Notes: a model not told the origin generated them from the sequence alone. Counted from the stretch's first letter, positions 22,291 through 32,310 are shown. The stretch: 64,000 nt of DNA from Acholoe squamosa (GCA_949317995.1 OX439039.1:11895282-11959281); one strand, 5' to 3'. Program-made: numbers and translations.

Positions 22291-23588
22291 AGATATAAAT
22301 ACAAGCCATTTCACTGGAGGCTGACTGAGGGATACGAAAGGGGCATGTGTGAAATATAAATGGCACTGTTGAATTATGTAAGCGAGCCGCCGTTGTTACT
22401 CAATAGGCGAATTCGTACCAAAATTGAGCTCATCGCATTCCACAAACCTGTCCCTAGTAATCAGCCAAGAGGCTTCAGGAATTTTACATAATTCCACGAC
22501 ATAATGAAAATTCACTCCATATTTGATGTAGCTGGAGAAGGATTAGATATTATTTCATCATCCCTACTGGAGGTATGGGAATAGGCGAGTGATGCATCGA
22601 TGTTCAGAGCTTAATCTATATAATAATCCATGAAATCAAGTCTTTGAAGATAACATTGTGTGAGACTGAAAGGGGCAGTACGTATTATAATTAGTTGGGA
22701 ATTATAATTGGGAAGAGGATTATGAAGCTAGGCTGTGACGACAAAATCATGCGCTTGGAGACTGGTGATGACACACTGATGGCATGCTTAAGGCAAGTGA
22801 TGACAGCTAGCCTCGTTCTGACTCCAATTAGGTCATGAGGTGATGATGTCACACATGATTGGCACGTTACAAAGTGTTAATAGGGGTTATGGATGCGTGA
22901 AGAATTGATGGATAAAGGGACTGTGGTTACAATGAAATTCACTTTTTAAATGTTCTTCCACCACCACGAGGATCCTGTTTTCTGCTATAGTGATTGGCTT
23001 GGAATACGTTGTGTTTAGCATTGATGTATGCAGGAACTATGGTTACAATAGAATTTAGTCTTCTAACCAATCATGCATTGGGCTACAGCAGTTTTCTACT
23101 CTACTGCATGGTAAGGCCTGTAGAAAAGCACCCATTATATGGCAAGGCTCAGGGCCATGCAAGGTTAAGCCTTCAAACATAAACCAAAGCTGATGCCCTC
23201 AGCTAGATTAGACTGGGAATGGAAATAACAGAATTGATGTCCTCTACTTTACGAGGCCTTTCATGGCAGCTGAAAACGAGGTTCCTCCACATCCAGGTGC
23301 ATCCTCTTGGGTCATTGAGGTCAGATGAAAAGCTACTGCAATCATGCCAAATACCATGGTCTCTAAGGGCATAAATCAAAGAAGGGGGCAATCGGGTCGA
23401 GAATGGGTCATGGGAACTGACGTCGTTTTATTTTTGTATCTTTTAAAGTCTGTTACCTCGGTTAAAATTAATTGTTTAACCAAGAAGAAGCTGGTAACAA
23501 GGAAAACATGTGTTTGCTAACGGAGATCATGAGCTTACCTTTATTTCAAATTATAACTCATTTATTGATCTAGTGATCACAACTTAAA
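22291..23588. other. Non-coding stretch, nothing recognised
   Basis: Unique-looking DNA. The 62-codon frames at 22994-23182 (plus) and 23203-23391 (minus) have no signatures. Confidence 0.45.
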
Positions 23589-23741
23589 TTAATCCTTTCA
23601 GGCCGCTAATGCAAAAGTGCATCATGCGGGCCCATTGGTTGCTGGCAATTCATTTGAGCATCATGCATCAAATCGACCAATGGGCATCCAGGGGCGTAGG
23701 AAAATGGGGGGGGGGCAGGGGGGCGGCCCTCAATGAGTTAA
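23589..23741 (+). mobile_element. Family P copy cut by a family E fragment
   Basis: It opens TTAATCCTTTCAGGCCGCTA, the piggyBac-like end, and closes GAGTTAA. Within it, 23689-23729 starts CAGGGGCGTAGGAAAA and is G-rich, so a truncated family E copy sits inside. Hairpins are largely deleted. Confidence 0.65.
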
Positions 23742-24134
23742 ACATGCACTCTTCTGGTAACATGGTAGGGGAAGATTGTATTCATATCATACAAATTCAC
23801 CGTACAGTTATGGTTGCATCACATGTTCATATACTACTTCCTGGAGAGTGCGCATGCGTGTGTGAGGAGGGGTCATAAAAGGTCCTCAGTACACAAATCG
23901 TCCTTCCTTCCAGCCCAGCAGTTTGACCACTCTACTAGACATAAATGACAGCCAAGGGGCCGATGAAGAGAGGACAGTGTTTAGGTCTTCTGCTAGACAG
24001 AAAACCAATTAGGTCGGCAGTTATTAGCAGCTAGCACGCTAAGGGACTGGCCAGTAGGAAGTAAAACACCTGTTTAATTCTAACAAATTTATATCACAAT
24101 TTATAAACCGATCATTAAACCAGCATAGGTTCAA

Positions 24135-24137
<3 letters not shown>
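23742..24137. other. Non-coding stretch, nothing recognised
   Basis: Unique DNA, becoming AT-rich toward the (TA)n tract. Confidence 0.4.

Positions 24138-24215
<78 letters not shown>
24138..24215. repeat. (TA)n microsatellite
   Basis: An almost uninterrupted AT/TA run of nearly 80 bp. Confidence 0.97.
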
Positions 24216-24217
<2 letters not shown>

Positions 24218-24581
24218 TCATACTGCACATGGGGGCCTGAATCATGAATTGACAAACTCAGCATTTCTTAATAACATTACATTTTATTGATAGCCATATA
24301 TCATGGCATATTAAAAAGGTTCATTCAAGGATCCAACTCCTAAGATGTCAGTTTTTATCACAAATGCCGTAAAACCTTCTAAAAAAGGGGAACGTTACTG
24401 ATCGTAATCAATCAAACATGAATAACACCACTAATAAGACTCCTAGAAACACCAAATACTGTAGCCAGACTGGTGCAATTTATGACTTTATGTATACCAA
24501 AAAGTTAAAGTGAGGCTCGAAAACTCTAGAAGTTGTACTATTGTAAGCTGTCAATATAGACGCCTGTGTGTGTAAATATGT

Positions 24582-24645
24582 GGATCATCACAGTAAAAGG
24601 TATGCCCGCGAGGGGGTGCGTGGGCATACCTTTTACCATGTTGAT

Positions 24646-24647
<2 letters not shown>
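24582..24647. repeat. Hairpin with 26-bp stem and 14-nt loop beside (TA)n
   Basis: The arms 24582-24607 and 24622-24647 pair at about 23 of 26 positions. The inner 15 (GTAAAAGGTATGCCC) are perfect. It abuts a (TA)n tract, a common insertion site for small hairpin elements. Confidence 0.75.

Positions 24648-24707
<60 letters not shown>
24648..24707. repeat. (TA)n microsatellite
   Basis: A pure AT/TA run immediately after the hairpin. It yields the IYIYIY frame. Confidence 0.97.
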
Positions 24708-24710
<3 letters not shown>

Positions 24711-24790
24711 GCGAGAAAACCCAAGTGCTATACTATAGGGCAAAAGGGGAATCGACAATTTTCCGACCCCCAAGATCGTTCTGAGAAGGC

Positions 24791-24897
24791 ACTCTAAAAG
24801 AAATAACAATTGAATCTACCGGGGATAATTGCTGATCTCTGGCAACTTTGGGGTGAGAATTATGCTGTTATTTTGAAGACATTTTATTTTACAGTGG
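24791..24897 (+). mobile_element. Family B MITE, internally deleted
   Basis: The left end (CTAAAAGAAATAACAATTGA, then ATCTACCGGGG) is joined directly to the right half (GATCTCTGGCAACTTTGGGG ... TTTTACAGTG). About 110 bp of the middle is missing. Confidence 0.75.
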
Positions 24898-26006
24898 GGG
24901 AACAGAAAATCTCCGGCTAACGTGCTAATGAAGCCATTCCTTCAAATATTCCTTACAAGTTACTGTCATCTTTCAAATGTGAGATTATTATATGTATCTT
25001 GACTATACAATCGACATGTAATTGGACTATTGTACAACATTCCTTTGGTCAAAAAAAGTTAAATTGTTTCTTTAAAAAAGAAAAAGCCACACTCTCCGTT
25101 TTATAAAACGTTACCACTCCCTTACTTCACTCTATAAATAACAAGCAGATTGATCACGTGCTAGCCGTGAGAACAGTCCCAGACATGGACAGATTGCATG
25201 CATGTCCTCCTTGAGGTAGAATTGATTCCAATGTTATGAACCTGTCATGTCCAAATGCTGGTGTGTACACTTTGTGACCCATAGTATTAAAGTGTATATT
25301 ACAGTTGCACGTGTCCCTTAAAAAGCACAACTGGAGGGAGGAAATTTCCAAATAGTACTTATTTTAACTTTGTAGAGAAAGTTCTATGTTTGATTTGATT
25401 TCAAAGGAAGGTTAACTAATTTTAATAATGCTCCAGATCCTTCGTTATTTGTTTAACCATGAGAAGTTTCTTCCACATCACATTTTTTTTTATACAAAAC
25501 ACATTAGGAACTCAATATCAGCTGAATTATGAAACGTTTTGCTGCTACCCCAACCCACCTCCCACAGACAGAGTTCCTATGTGTTTTGGCAAGCCCCTAC
25601 TGAATTATAAAATCGAGAAGAAATAGTAATATCGAGACAAAATAAAATCGTGATACTCGAAATCGGCAAAAATGGGATGTCAATGACATCCCTACCCAGC
25701 TGTTCATATATTAAGCTTGTACTATGATATTCAACTATAAGAATGCAAATTCTCAATTTTTGAAATAGAACGAGTACTAGGCTGTGTATGAAGAACTAGG
25801 GCTGTGAGTGTCGGCTGTCCTTGCGAGTAGTTCTCCAGCTTTCATTGTTTGTAAAATGGTTCGCTTTAGGTAGCTCGATCAATAAGGTCATCTAGAAGCC
25901 CCAGGTGCGGGTGGTCTGTAGAGGAGCATCACCTCATACCATTGTTATGGCGCACAGGTTGGAGAAACAAGTAGGCCATACCTGGAGCTAATGTATCAGG
26001 TTAATC
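24898..26006. other. Non-coding stretch, AT-rich
   Basis: Nothing recognised. The 65-codon minus frame at 25154-25351 is not recognisable. Confidence 0.45.
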
Positions 26007-26246
26007 TAACACTTTAATGGCCGCTGATGCAGGAGTGCATCATGCCCATTGGTTGTCATGATGCTGGCAAGCAGTTCATTGGGGTATAATGCCGACCCTC
26101 CAACAGTGTATACGTCAACCCCGAAGGGTCGGCATGAGGCATGAATATAGCCCAGGCGGGTTACTTGCCAGGGCTGCATTCATATATATATCGTGTCGAC
26201 AAGTGAACATAATGAATTAAAGCATTGGTGACATTTAAAGGGTTAA
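26007..26246 (+). mobile_element. Family P double-hairpin MITE, near full length
   Basis: It begins ACTTTAATGGCCGCTGATGC and ends ATTTAAAGGGTTAA. It holds a shortened first hairpin, the CCGACCCTC...CAACCCCGAAGGGTCGG middle and a second hairpin (ATAGCCCAGGCG opposite TTGCCAGGGCTGCAT). TTAA-type ends and an AAAGGG terminus suggest a piggyBac-driven element; no transposase is encoded. Confidence 0.75.
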
Positions 26247-27107
26247 TATTATGGTGTAGAAAGCATAGAATCTAAAACACACCTGGGTGCCACCTCTCTA
26301 TTTCGACACCAACTTGCCCATTTTGCCCGGGAGAGCAACATTGTTAGACTTGCCCCAGCCTATTGATTTCAATATGAGAAAATCTACATAAGTTAGTTAT
26401 TCCCTATAGTAAAAACCTAGGGAGTGCCACCTTGATAAGGCATAGGCTCCAGGCTCTCAGCTGTGCGTCAATATAAACTTCAAAACATTTATGACATAAA
26501 ACATCGATCAGACGTTTCAATGCTCCCATAAACTAGTTTATGGGAGATCTTTATAAACAAAAAACATAATCAGAATGTTAAACCCCATGCTAAGTGACAT
26601 AAATGAGAAAAAATAATATTAAATGGAAAAGAAGAAACATCACACTTCTGTGTGCAGGTGCTTCATTGGGGACTATTTCATACTTCATTATAGAGCGTGA
26701 AGTAGATATTTCAGGTGGCGTTATTGCATTTAAGAAAATTCAAGAAGGAATTACTGGATTTCAAGGACTGCCAGATGCTAACATTCAACTCTGAAAACTT
26801 CATGCTTCAACAGGAGTGGGATGTGTACGATTTCGAGTGAGACATGAAAGTGAATTGAATTGTGGTTTACCAAAGAAATGTCACGCATGTGATGTATGCT
26901 GAAAACATGAGGACATGCGAAGGTTTAGCTACGACAGAGTGCGACTTTCAATGGGAAACTATAGAACGATAGGGAGACTGACATACAGAAACAAGGTAGT
27001 CCCAGGGTTACTCCAAGTGGAATGGGCCTAAACACTTTAGAGAACCTTCTCAGCTTCATTCACCGGCATGCGGGGAAAATTGAAATGGTGCACAAAATGT
27101 CTATAGC
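26247..27107. other. Non-coding stretch, nothing recognised
   Basis: Includes the 63-codon plus frame at 26603-26794 without a signature. A small inverted ATAAACTAGTTTAT lies near 26528. Confidence 0.45.
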
Positions 27108-27350
27108 ATTCAAAGGCTGCTAATACACCGGTGTATGCAGCATCATATGGCGACCCTACAGGCCTTCTATACTACTGCAGTGCTTGTATGATGTACCAAT
27201 GAAGTCCTGACGAGTCTGCCCACAATGAAGTCCTGACAAGACTGCCCACAATGAAGTCCTGACAAGTCTGCCCACTTTCTCATTTCATCATGATGACCAA
27301 TCATCGTGACACACTCCTGCCGCCTCAAGCCGTTCTTAAATGGTTATAGG
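27108..27350. mobile_element. Family P copy with an internal 26-bp tandem triplication
   Basis: CAATGAAGTCCTGACRAG plus TCTGCCCA occurs three times in a row at about 27198-27276, in place of the usual hairpin. The left end AAAGGCTGCTAATAC and the inverted right end (TCCTGCCGCCTCAAGCC) are worn. The triplication looks like replication slippage at one hairpin arm. Confidence 0.65.
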
Positions 27351-27944
27351 CCGCTGATGCATAAATGCATCATGCCCATTGGTTGTTGTGATGCAACAAT
27401 GAAGTGCTGGTGAGACTGCTCGCTAGCACCTCATTGATACATCACGCTGACCCTCTGGCAGGATATAGATAGAACTAAACGACCGTGGTGTACGAGGTGG
27501 TCGATCCACCACGAGGGGGAGACCCCCCGAGGGGTGGATCAGCCACCGAGGACACCAGGGGAGTTTAGTTCTATATTTATTTTATGTTTTAGAGTGTCTA
27601 ATTAACTGAAAATTAGCAAAATCCGTTACCGTAGTCCCCCGTACGAGCGGCGGTCCGCCATTTTGAATGTTTACATGCACCCAGAACGAGGCTGCAGTGG
27701 TGGATCTGCCGCTGTGGTGGATCGACACATGTTATGCCACTGGGGTAGTGGCGATCGACGGCGCAATGCTATCTCTACGGGAAGAAGTTATTCACATAAA
27801 ATAAATGTAGCAACCCCATAGGGTCGGCATGATGCTCCAATGAAGTGCTGGCGAGCAGACTCGCCAGCACTTCATTGGAGCATCATGTCGATCTATAGGC
27901 AAGATGTATCAACATCAGCACCCCTTAAAGGGTTTAAGGGTTAA
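27347..27944 (+). mobile_element. Family P double-hairpin MITE split by a palindromic insertion
   Basis: The left half (TTATAGGCCGCTGATGCA, then hairpin GAAGTGCTGGTGAG ... CTCGCTAGCACC) ends at about 27464. The right half resumes at about 27807 with CAACCCCATAGGGTCGG and runs to TTTAAGGGTTAA. The hairpin at 27828-27887 is a perfect 28-bp stem with loop CAGA. The right half repeats the first-hairpin type instead of the usual second one, so it may be a chimera of two copies. Confidence 0.75.
27465..27806. mobile_element. Inserted element with a 115-bp imperfect palindrome
   Basis: The arms 27465-27520 and 27525-27580 pair along most of their length. Outer parts ATAGATAGAACTAAAC / GTTTAGTTCTATATTTAT and inner GGTGGTCGATCCACC / GGTGGATCAGCCACC are clear. 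CTATATTTATTTTATGT (27571-27587) recurs inverted as ACATAAAATAAATGTAG at 27792-27808, bounding a second segment. No coding capacity; family unknown. Confidence 0.6.
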
Positions 27945-28099
27945 GCTGGGACACAGGAGCTGCTCTTTCACCCCTTAGTGGAGCAGTGACGAGCAGGAGC
28001 ATCAAACTTTAACCAGCCATCAGCACGTGTTGCCCTCATCACCTCCTGGTGACGACTGACAGTACCAGCTTCTACTCCACTCCCCTTGACATCCTAGAT
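27945..28099. other. Short unique interval
   Basis: Nothing recognised. Confidence 0.4.
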
Positions 28100-28200
28100 A
28101 CACTGTAAAATATGTTGTCAAATAAAACATAAAACAGATCTGCAGCAACTTTTAGGATAAGGATTTTAGTATTATCTTCAGAGAGATTTCTTTTTACTCA
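28100..28200 (-). mobile_element. Family B fragment
   Basis: It starts TACACTGTAAAATATGTTGT, the family's terminal sequence, and keeps GCAGCAACTTTTAGGATAAG of the inner part before decaying. Confidence 0.5.
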
Positions 28201-28802
28201 GGGCTGCAAATGCATTAACATAAATGCATTAGCAGATCTGTCGGGAGTGTATCGCACAAAAATACTCTATCTACACTCAGAGGTGTTTTCTCCTAGCTGC
28301 CAGCCCCCCTCACCCTTATATAGAGTAGCAAGCCTGGCCTCTTGATTGAATTCACCGGGCGGGCCTGTACACAGTAATAATATCTATATCAAATCATATC
28401 CAAGTAGAATTGACAAGCGTCACTTTATCTTTGTAAAGGGATGTGGGGGAAAGTTGTACATATAATTGACTCCTTTCTTGGGCCAGGATTCAAGTTTTTG
28501 TGGGTCTAAATGTCATAGCTAGATTATAGGTACAAGTATTTCAATCATCCTAAAAAGGTAAATTCCTAAATAATTGTAGGTGAAGGATCTGTATGAATGT
28601 GTATGGGGATTAGGATACAGCAACGCAAACTGATGTCTTAAGGCAATGTCCAAAAGCTATACATGCATTAGCACCTCCGGCACACTTCAACTGAATAATT
28701 CATCTAAATGGACGTCTACTGAACTGGAGGCTTGACAGTGCTGGGGGCAATACAGGTCCCACTACTCTAAGTAGCTCCAGCTCAGGCCATGGGAGGTACA
28801 AT
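28201..28802. other. Non-coding stretch, nothing recognised
   Basis: Unique DNA with no coding frame. Confidence 0.45.
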
Positions 28803-29035
28803 GCAAAAAGAAAAATGTCAACGAAATAACGGTGGGATCCTTGTCCCAAAGTTGCCATAGATCCGTTGTTATTTTCACAGAGATTCTTTTATCACCGTAC
28901 TGCCACCTGAGTCTTCGTGTAAAAACTATACTGATTCACTGAAAAACAGTGGCTTACTGTTCAGTTTTACAAAAATCCCCGGTTGATAAAACATATATTT
29001 TTTACAGCATAGAAATCTTCCAGTAGAAAAACACT
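28803..29035 (-). mobile_element. Family B MITE
   Basis: It contains AATGTCAACGAAATAACGGT, TTGTCCCAAAGTTGCCATAG, the middle TACTGCCACCTGAG and TTGATAAAACATATATTTTT, then TACAG at the far end. Order and length fit the family on the minus strand. Confidence 0.65.
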
Positions 29036-29784
29036 GTAATTATTATCGTCTAAATCCGATTTAGATTTATACTTAACAAATAATTAGCAATTTAAATGAA
29101 ATTTTCTTTCGAGTTTGATCAGGGGACAAATGACACTGTATGATCTTAATGACTGATACTTAAAAACTTTGAATATGGTAGATGTTACTTTGCAGATATA
29201 TCTGGAAACTGCGCCTATGCCATCGCAATATCTGCAGAAAAGGTCATGGTTCGTCTATGGCAATGCTTGACATAGTCTTAAAAAATACACCCATGTCTCT
29301 ATCGATAGGAGCTGGACATAGATTCGCCTACTCTCCCCCTCTTTCTGAAATACACCTTATATATACCTTTTGTTACATGTATAAAAAAAGCTACATGCTT
29401 TCTGTAACCCGAGATGAAAGGTATGTACATACATGTGTACAGTACTAATGTACATTTATAAATGGCTCCTGTACTTTGGTATCATCCTTGAGGCAATCGA
29501 CAAGACATTGCTTATACAATTTGGTCGTCATGGCTAAAGCCTGATGTTGACATATCAATATCATATAAAGGATGGATATTATGACAATTGAATAAAAAAT
29601 GATACATGATATGGCAACGATAAAGTGAGAAACAAAGTAGATTTATGATCAGAAACAAAATAAATGTAATTCATTTTACACAAAATGAACATGTTTGGAC
29701 TTTTCACTCACCTCCAACTAGCGAAAAAATATTTACGTGGGTTGACCTCTTTGGATCAGGGTGCTAGAGACGATTGGATATTAA
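29036..29784. other. Non-coding stretch, AT-rich
   Basis: Nothing recognised. The 88-codon plus frame at 29182-29448 is not recognisable. Confidence 0.45.
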
Positions 29785-30207
29785 GGGCTTCAGATGCAGG
29801 AGTGCATCATGCCGATTGAGCTCCAGGATGCTCCAATAAAGCACGGGCACTGCCATGTTTGCTTGCCAGCACTTCATCGATGCTGGCCCTTAGTAGCTGA
29901 CCCTCAGGGAGTGTACCATCCCGTAGGTTTAACATGATGCATGTATGACTCCCCAGGGCTGCATTCATGCTTCATGACGACTATTGGGTATAACAGGCTT
30001 CCCTAACCCACTTATAAGGGTCTATATCTCCTCTTTCCTATCCCCTAGGGATGTGTGTGGTGCACATATGCGCGGGCACCGGCACATTCACCTGTGAAAT
30101 TGTGTAATGTAGTTCTCGCCATGAATATGACCTTAGTTATCGAAATGGCGTTAAACATCTATTACTCACTCACTCACTCACTATTGGGTATGATGCTTTA
30201 AAGGGTT
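29785..30207 (+). mobile_element. Family P MITE interrupted by the SINE
   Basis: The first part runs from TTAAGGGCTTCAGATGCAGG through worn hairpins to CATGACGACTATTGGGTAT. After the SINE the sequence continues from a duplicated ACTATTGGGTAT to GATGCTTTAAAGGGTTAA. The SINE therefore inserted into an existing MITE. Confidence 0.8.
29980..30191 (+). mobile_element. (ACTC)n-tailed SINE, copy 2, nested, 12-bp target duplication
   Basis: The body is 29992-30179, flanked by perfect ACTATTGGGTAT at 29980-29991 and 30180-30191. It runs GGCTTCCCTAACCCACTTAT to GGCGTTAAACATCTATTACT and an (ACTC)n tail. It differs more from copies 1 and 3 than they do from each other, so it is probably the oldest of the three. 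Confidence 0.9.
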
Positions 30208-30545
30208 AAATGTTTGGGCACCTCAGACCTCAAAGAATCAAATGTTCATACGTTACTGAGTAGGACCTGGTTAGGTTTCAGTAACTCAGAGCTGCTCGCC
30301 ACCGCTTCCCCGGAGCAGCTCACAGGTCACTGCAGACAAACACAGGTACCTACACACACACACATAATATATCCCGGGGCCGCTACAAAGTGTACTCGTC
30401 CGAAAAAGGCAGTACTGAGTCAATTATCAGAGGGGCTGGTGGAATGGTCATCCAGCACCAATATTGACTATAACTACTCTACCCCAAAGTGTACCTTATG
30501 CTACCCCCTCTCCCCTCTACACACACGCACACCATCCCCAGAATT
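30208..30545. other. Non-coding stretch
   Basis: Unique-looking DNA upstream of the CT tract. A plus frame open at 30214-30741 runs on into the CT repeat and the reverse side of the hAT remnant, so it is not a gene. Confidence 0.4.
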
Positions 30546-30552
30546 CTCTCTT

Positions 30553-30578
30553 GCTCCGTCTCTCTCTCTGTCGCTCTG

Positions 30579-30613
<35 letters not shown>

Positions 30614-30645
30614 CTGTCTGTCTCTTTCTCTCCCTCTCTCTGAGT
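30553..30645 (+). repeat. (CT)n microsatellite
   Basis: CT with occasional CTGT units. It marks the point where the hAT coding remnant stops. Confidence 0.95.
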
Positions 30646-30653
30646 ATGCTGTC

Positions 30654-30940
30654 AGTATGCCTTGTTCACTTCCCTGAAGCAGAACACTTAGTTGCTTTGT
30701 ATAGCCAAATAGATAGTGGACGGTCTGAAATGCAGCTATGAAGGAGGGACTACTGATGGCTGTGCTCAGTCTACTACCATCAGTAATGGATTTGGTGCTC
30801 CAGGTAATGTCTGAACCATGGTCAACCGAAGATGTGATCCTGTCTAGACAACGAAGCAGTGCAGGATACATTTCATGGAAGTCCTCCAGGACTGTGTGCC
30901 TCTCTACCCATCGAGTTTCTGATAGCATTTTGAACCTTTG
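30654..30940 (-). pseudogene. hAT transposase C-proximal remnant (ETRWVERH block)
   Basis: The frame from about 30940 reads RFKMLSETRWVERHTVLEDF, then HEMYPALLRCLD and SPSFIAAFQTVHYLFGYTKQ. (C/S)xTRWVERH is the most constant block of this hAT subfamily. The frame ends in the CT repeat at about 30645; the C-terminal hATC dimerisation region is absent. Confidence 0.85.
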
Positions 30941-30957
30941 CTTTTTAAGGACTTGTT

Positions 30958-31173
30958 CATCATTTTCAGACCTTTCATCATTTTATAACCCCAATAGATT
31001 TGTCCAACTCTCTCTGTCTCTTAGGTGAATACGTAATGGAAAACCTCCGCAGAGCTGAAGGTTTTGCCATCATTTTCAGATCTTTCATCATTTTATAACC
31101 CCAATAGATTTCTCCAACTCTCTCTGTCTCTTAGGTGAATACGTGATGGAAAACCTCCGCAGAGCTGAAGGTT
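30958..31173 (-). repeat. 110-bp tandem duplication of a hAT coding block
   Basis: Two nearly identical 106-bp copies (30958-31063 and 31068-31173) each encode on minus SALRRFSITYSPKRQRELEK, followed by SIGVIK. This resembles the FF.xSPKRQ block of hAT transposases. The few differences show the duplication is much younger than the element. Confidence 0.8.
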
Positions 31174-31358
31174 ACTCCATCCCTAAGGAGGTTTTCTTAC
31201 TTATACTCCATCCACTGAAGTTTATGTTACAGTAAAACCATAAATACAAGCATATTTTGACATAAATAGTAGAGGCCTAGAAGAGGATTTGAATCTACTA
31301 CACTGGCTGTTATGCAAAGCTATGTTAAATGTATTGGGTTCCAGGCTACAAACACCAG

Positions 31359-31430
31359 CTGTCTCAATAGTATAATGCTTAGCATTGTTGACTTTGAATC
31401 ACAGGATGTGGGTTCAAGACTGCATGGGGA
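31359..31430 (+). other. tRNA-Gln-like sequence (SINE head or pseudogene)
   Basis: A 72-nt tRNA-like unit. The A box is TAGTATAATG (31368-31377) and the B box is GTTCAAGAC (31412-31420). GACTTTGAATC resembles the anticodon arm of tRNA-Gln(TTG). Acceptor pairing is poor, so it is not a working tRNA gene. Confidence 0.55.
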
Positions 31431-31465
31431 AAATATTTTTAAGAAACTGAGAATAAAAATAAAAT

Positions 31466-31533
31466 CACACCAGGCGTTTGAACCTGTGTGGTCTAGGTTT
31501 CTAGTCTGAGGCCTTAACCACTACACTTCATTG
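31466..31533 (-). other. tRNA-Ser-like sequence (SINE head or pseudogene)
   Basis: On minus, GTGTAGTGGTTAAGGCC, GACTAGAAACC (like the tRNA-Ser AGA anticodon arm) and AGGTTCAAACGCC appear in order. The long variable arm and acceptor stem are degraded. Confidence 0.5.
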
Positions 31534-31644
31534 ACTGGTCAAACATTCAAAGTGAAAGTGCCCTGTTTATCTGCAATCTGTTACTCAGTCATAGTAGTAG
31601 CATACCACCATTCAGTAGATGTTCTAACACCCAAAGTATCAGCT

Positions 31645-31728
31645 GAGGACTCATGGTGTAATGGTTAGCACATGAGACTCGGGATCCCAGAACTGTCTGG
31701 TGCATGGCTACAAATCCCATACGGGACA
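31645..31728 (+). other. tRNA-like sequence with intact A box
   Basis: TGGTGTAATGG (31654-31664) is a perfect A box. The B-box region reads CTACAAATCC, a worn version of GTTCAAATCC. The anticodon identity is unclear. Confidence 0.4.
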
Positions 31729-31879
31729 CCATTTTCTCAGCAATTTCATCTGATCTTCAAAAATGACCTGATTCATAAAACCTCCTGATATGCTTGACCT
31801 GATTCACAATTCATAAAACCTCCTCCTATCCCTCCCAACTGTAGAATGAGGAAATAAACCTTCAGTAGGAACAATGGGG

Positions 31880-32310
31880 TTCAGAGCCAGGTGGAGTATA
31901 ACTGAAGAATAGTCCCAATTTCTTGACAGCAGGCTTGTGATAATGCTAGATTTAGTTGATGACTAGCACAGTGGTAATATATGGCTCTTGGAACTTCCTC
32001 CATAAATCTAGCTGCACAGCCTGAGAATTTTCCTGCCATGTTTCCTGCTCCATCATAGCCCTGTGCCATGCAGTCACTTGGGTTAAGTCCAAGTTTTCTT
32101 AGCCCAGCATCTACCTGGAGGAATATGGCTTCTCCAGTGACACTTTCACAGGGTGAATTCCATTAGTTTTTCCATAGGTTTTCCATCTTTCACATACCTT
32201 AGGACAAGGCCCAATTGCTCCCAGTTACTGACATCAGACACTTCATCAGCCATTACTGCATAGCTACAATTACCCCTACCCTGTTCCCTGAGTTTCTTCA
32301 CAAACTGCTG
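31880..32310 (-). pseudogene. hAT transposase core remnant (DUF4371/RNase H-like)
   Basis: After a frame change near 32310 the frame reads QFVKKLREQGRGNCSYAVMA then DEVSDVSNWEQLGLVLRYV. The DE(V/T)xD-type acidic motif and following strand are the first catalytic region of hAT transposases. Another change near 32158 leads to CESVTGEAIFL, then MAQGYDGAGNMAGKFSG and YYHCASHQLNLALSQAC. The QGYDGAxNM and CxxHxLNL motifs are diagnostic of hAT. The frame runs out after about 31881. Confidence 0.8.

Larger units (their letters stand above)
31190..31880. other. Segment interrupting the hAT coding region, with three tRNA-like sequences
   Basis: Known relatives go almost directly from the CxxHxLNL helix to a 'FF.xSPKRQ' block. 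Here about 680 bp of unrelated DNA separates them. GGAGTATAA occurs at both borders in the minus reading (near 31200 and 31895). The segment may be an intron or an insertion of tRNA-derived SINEs. Confidence 0.5.

Noticed and set aside
27190-27280. CRISPR-like direct repeats
   Set aside because: The three repeats are contiguous with no spacers, and the DNA is eukaryotic.
31359-31430. Functional tRNA-Gln gene
   Set aside because: The acceptor stem is mismatched and it lies among other tRNA-like debris in a dead transposon.
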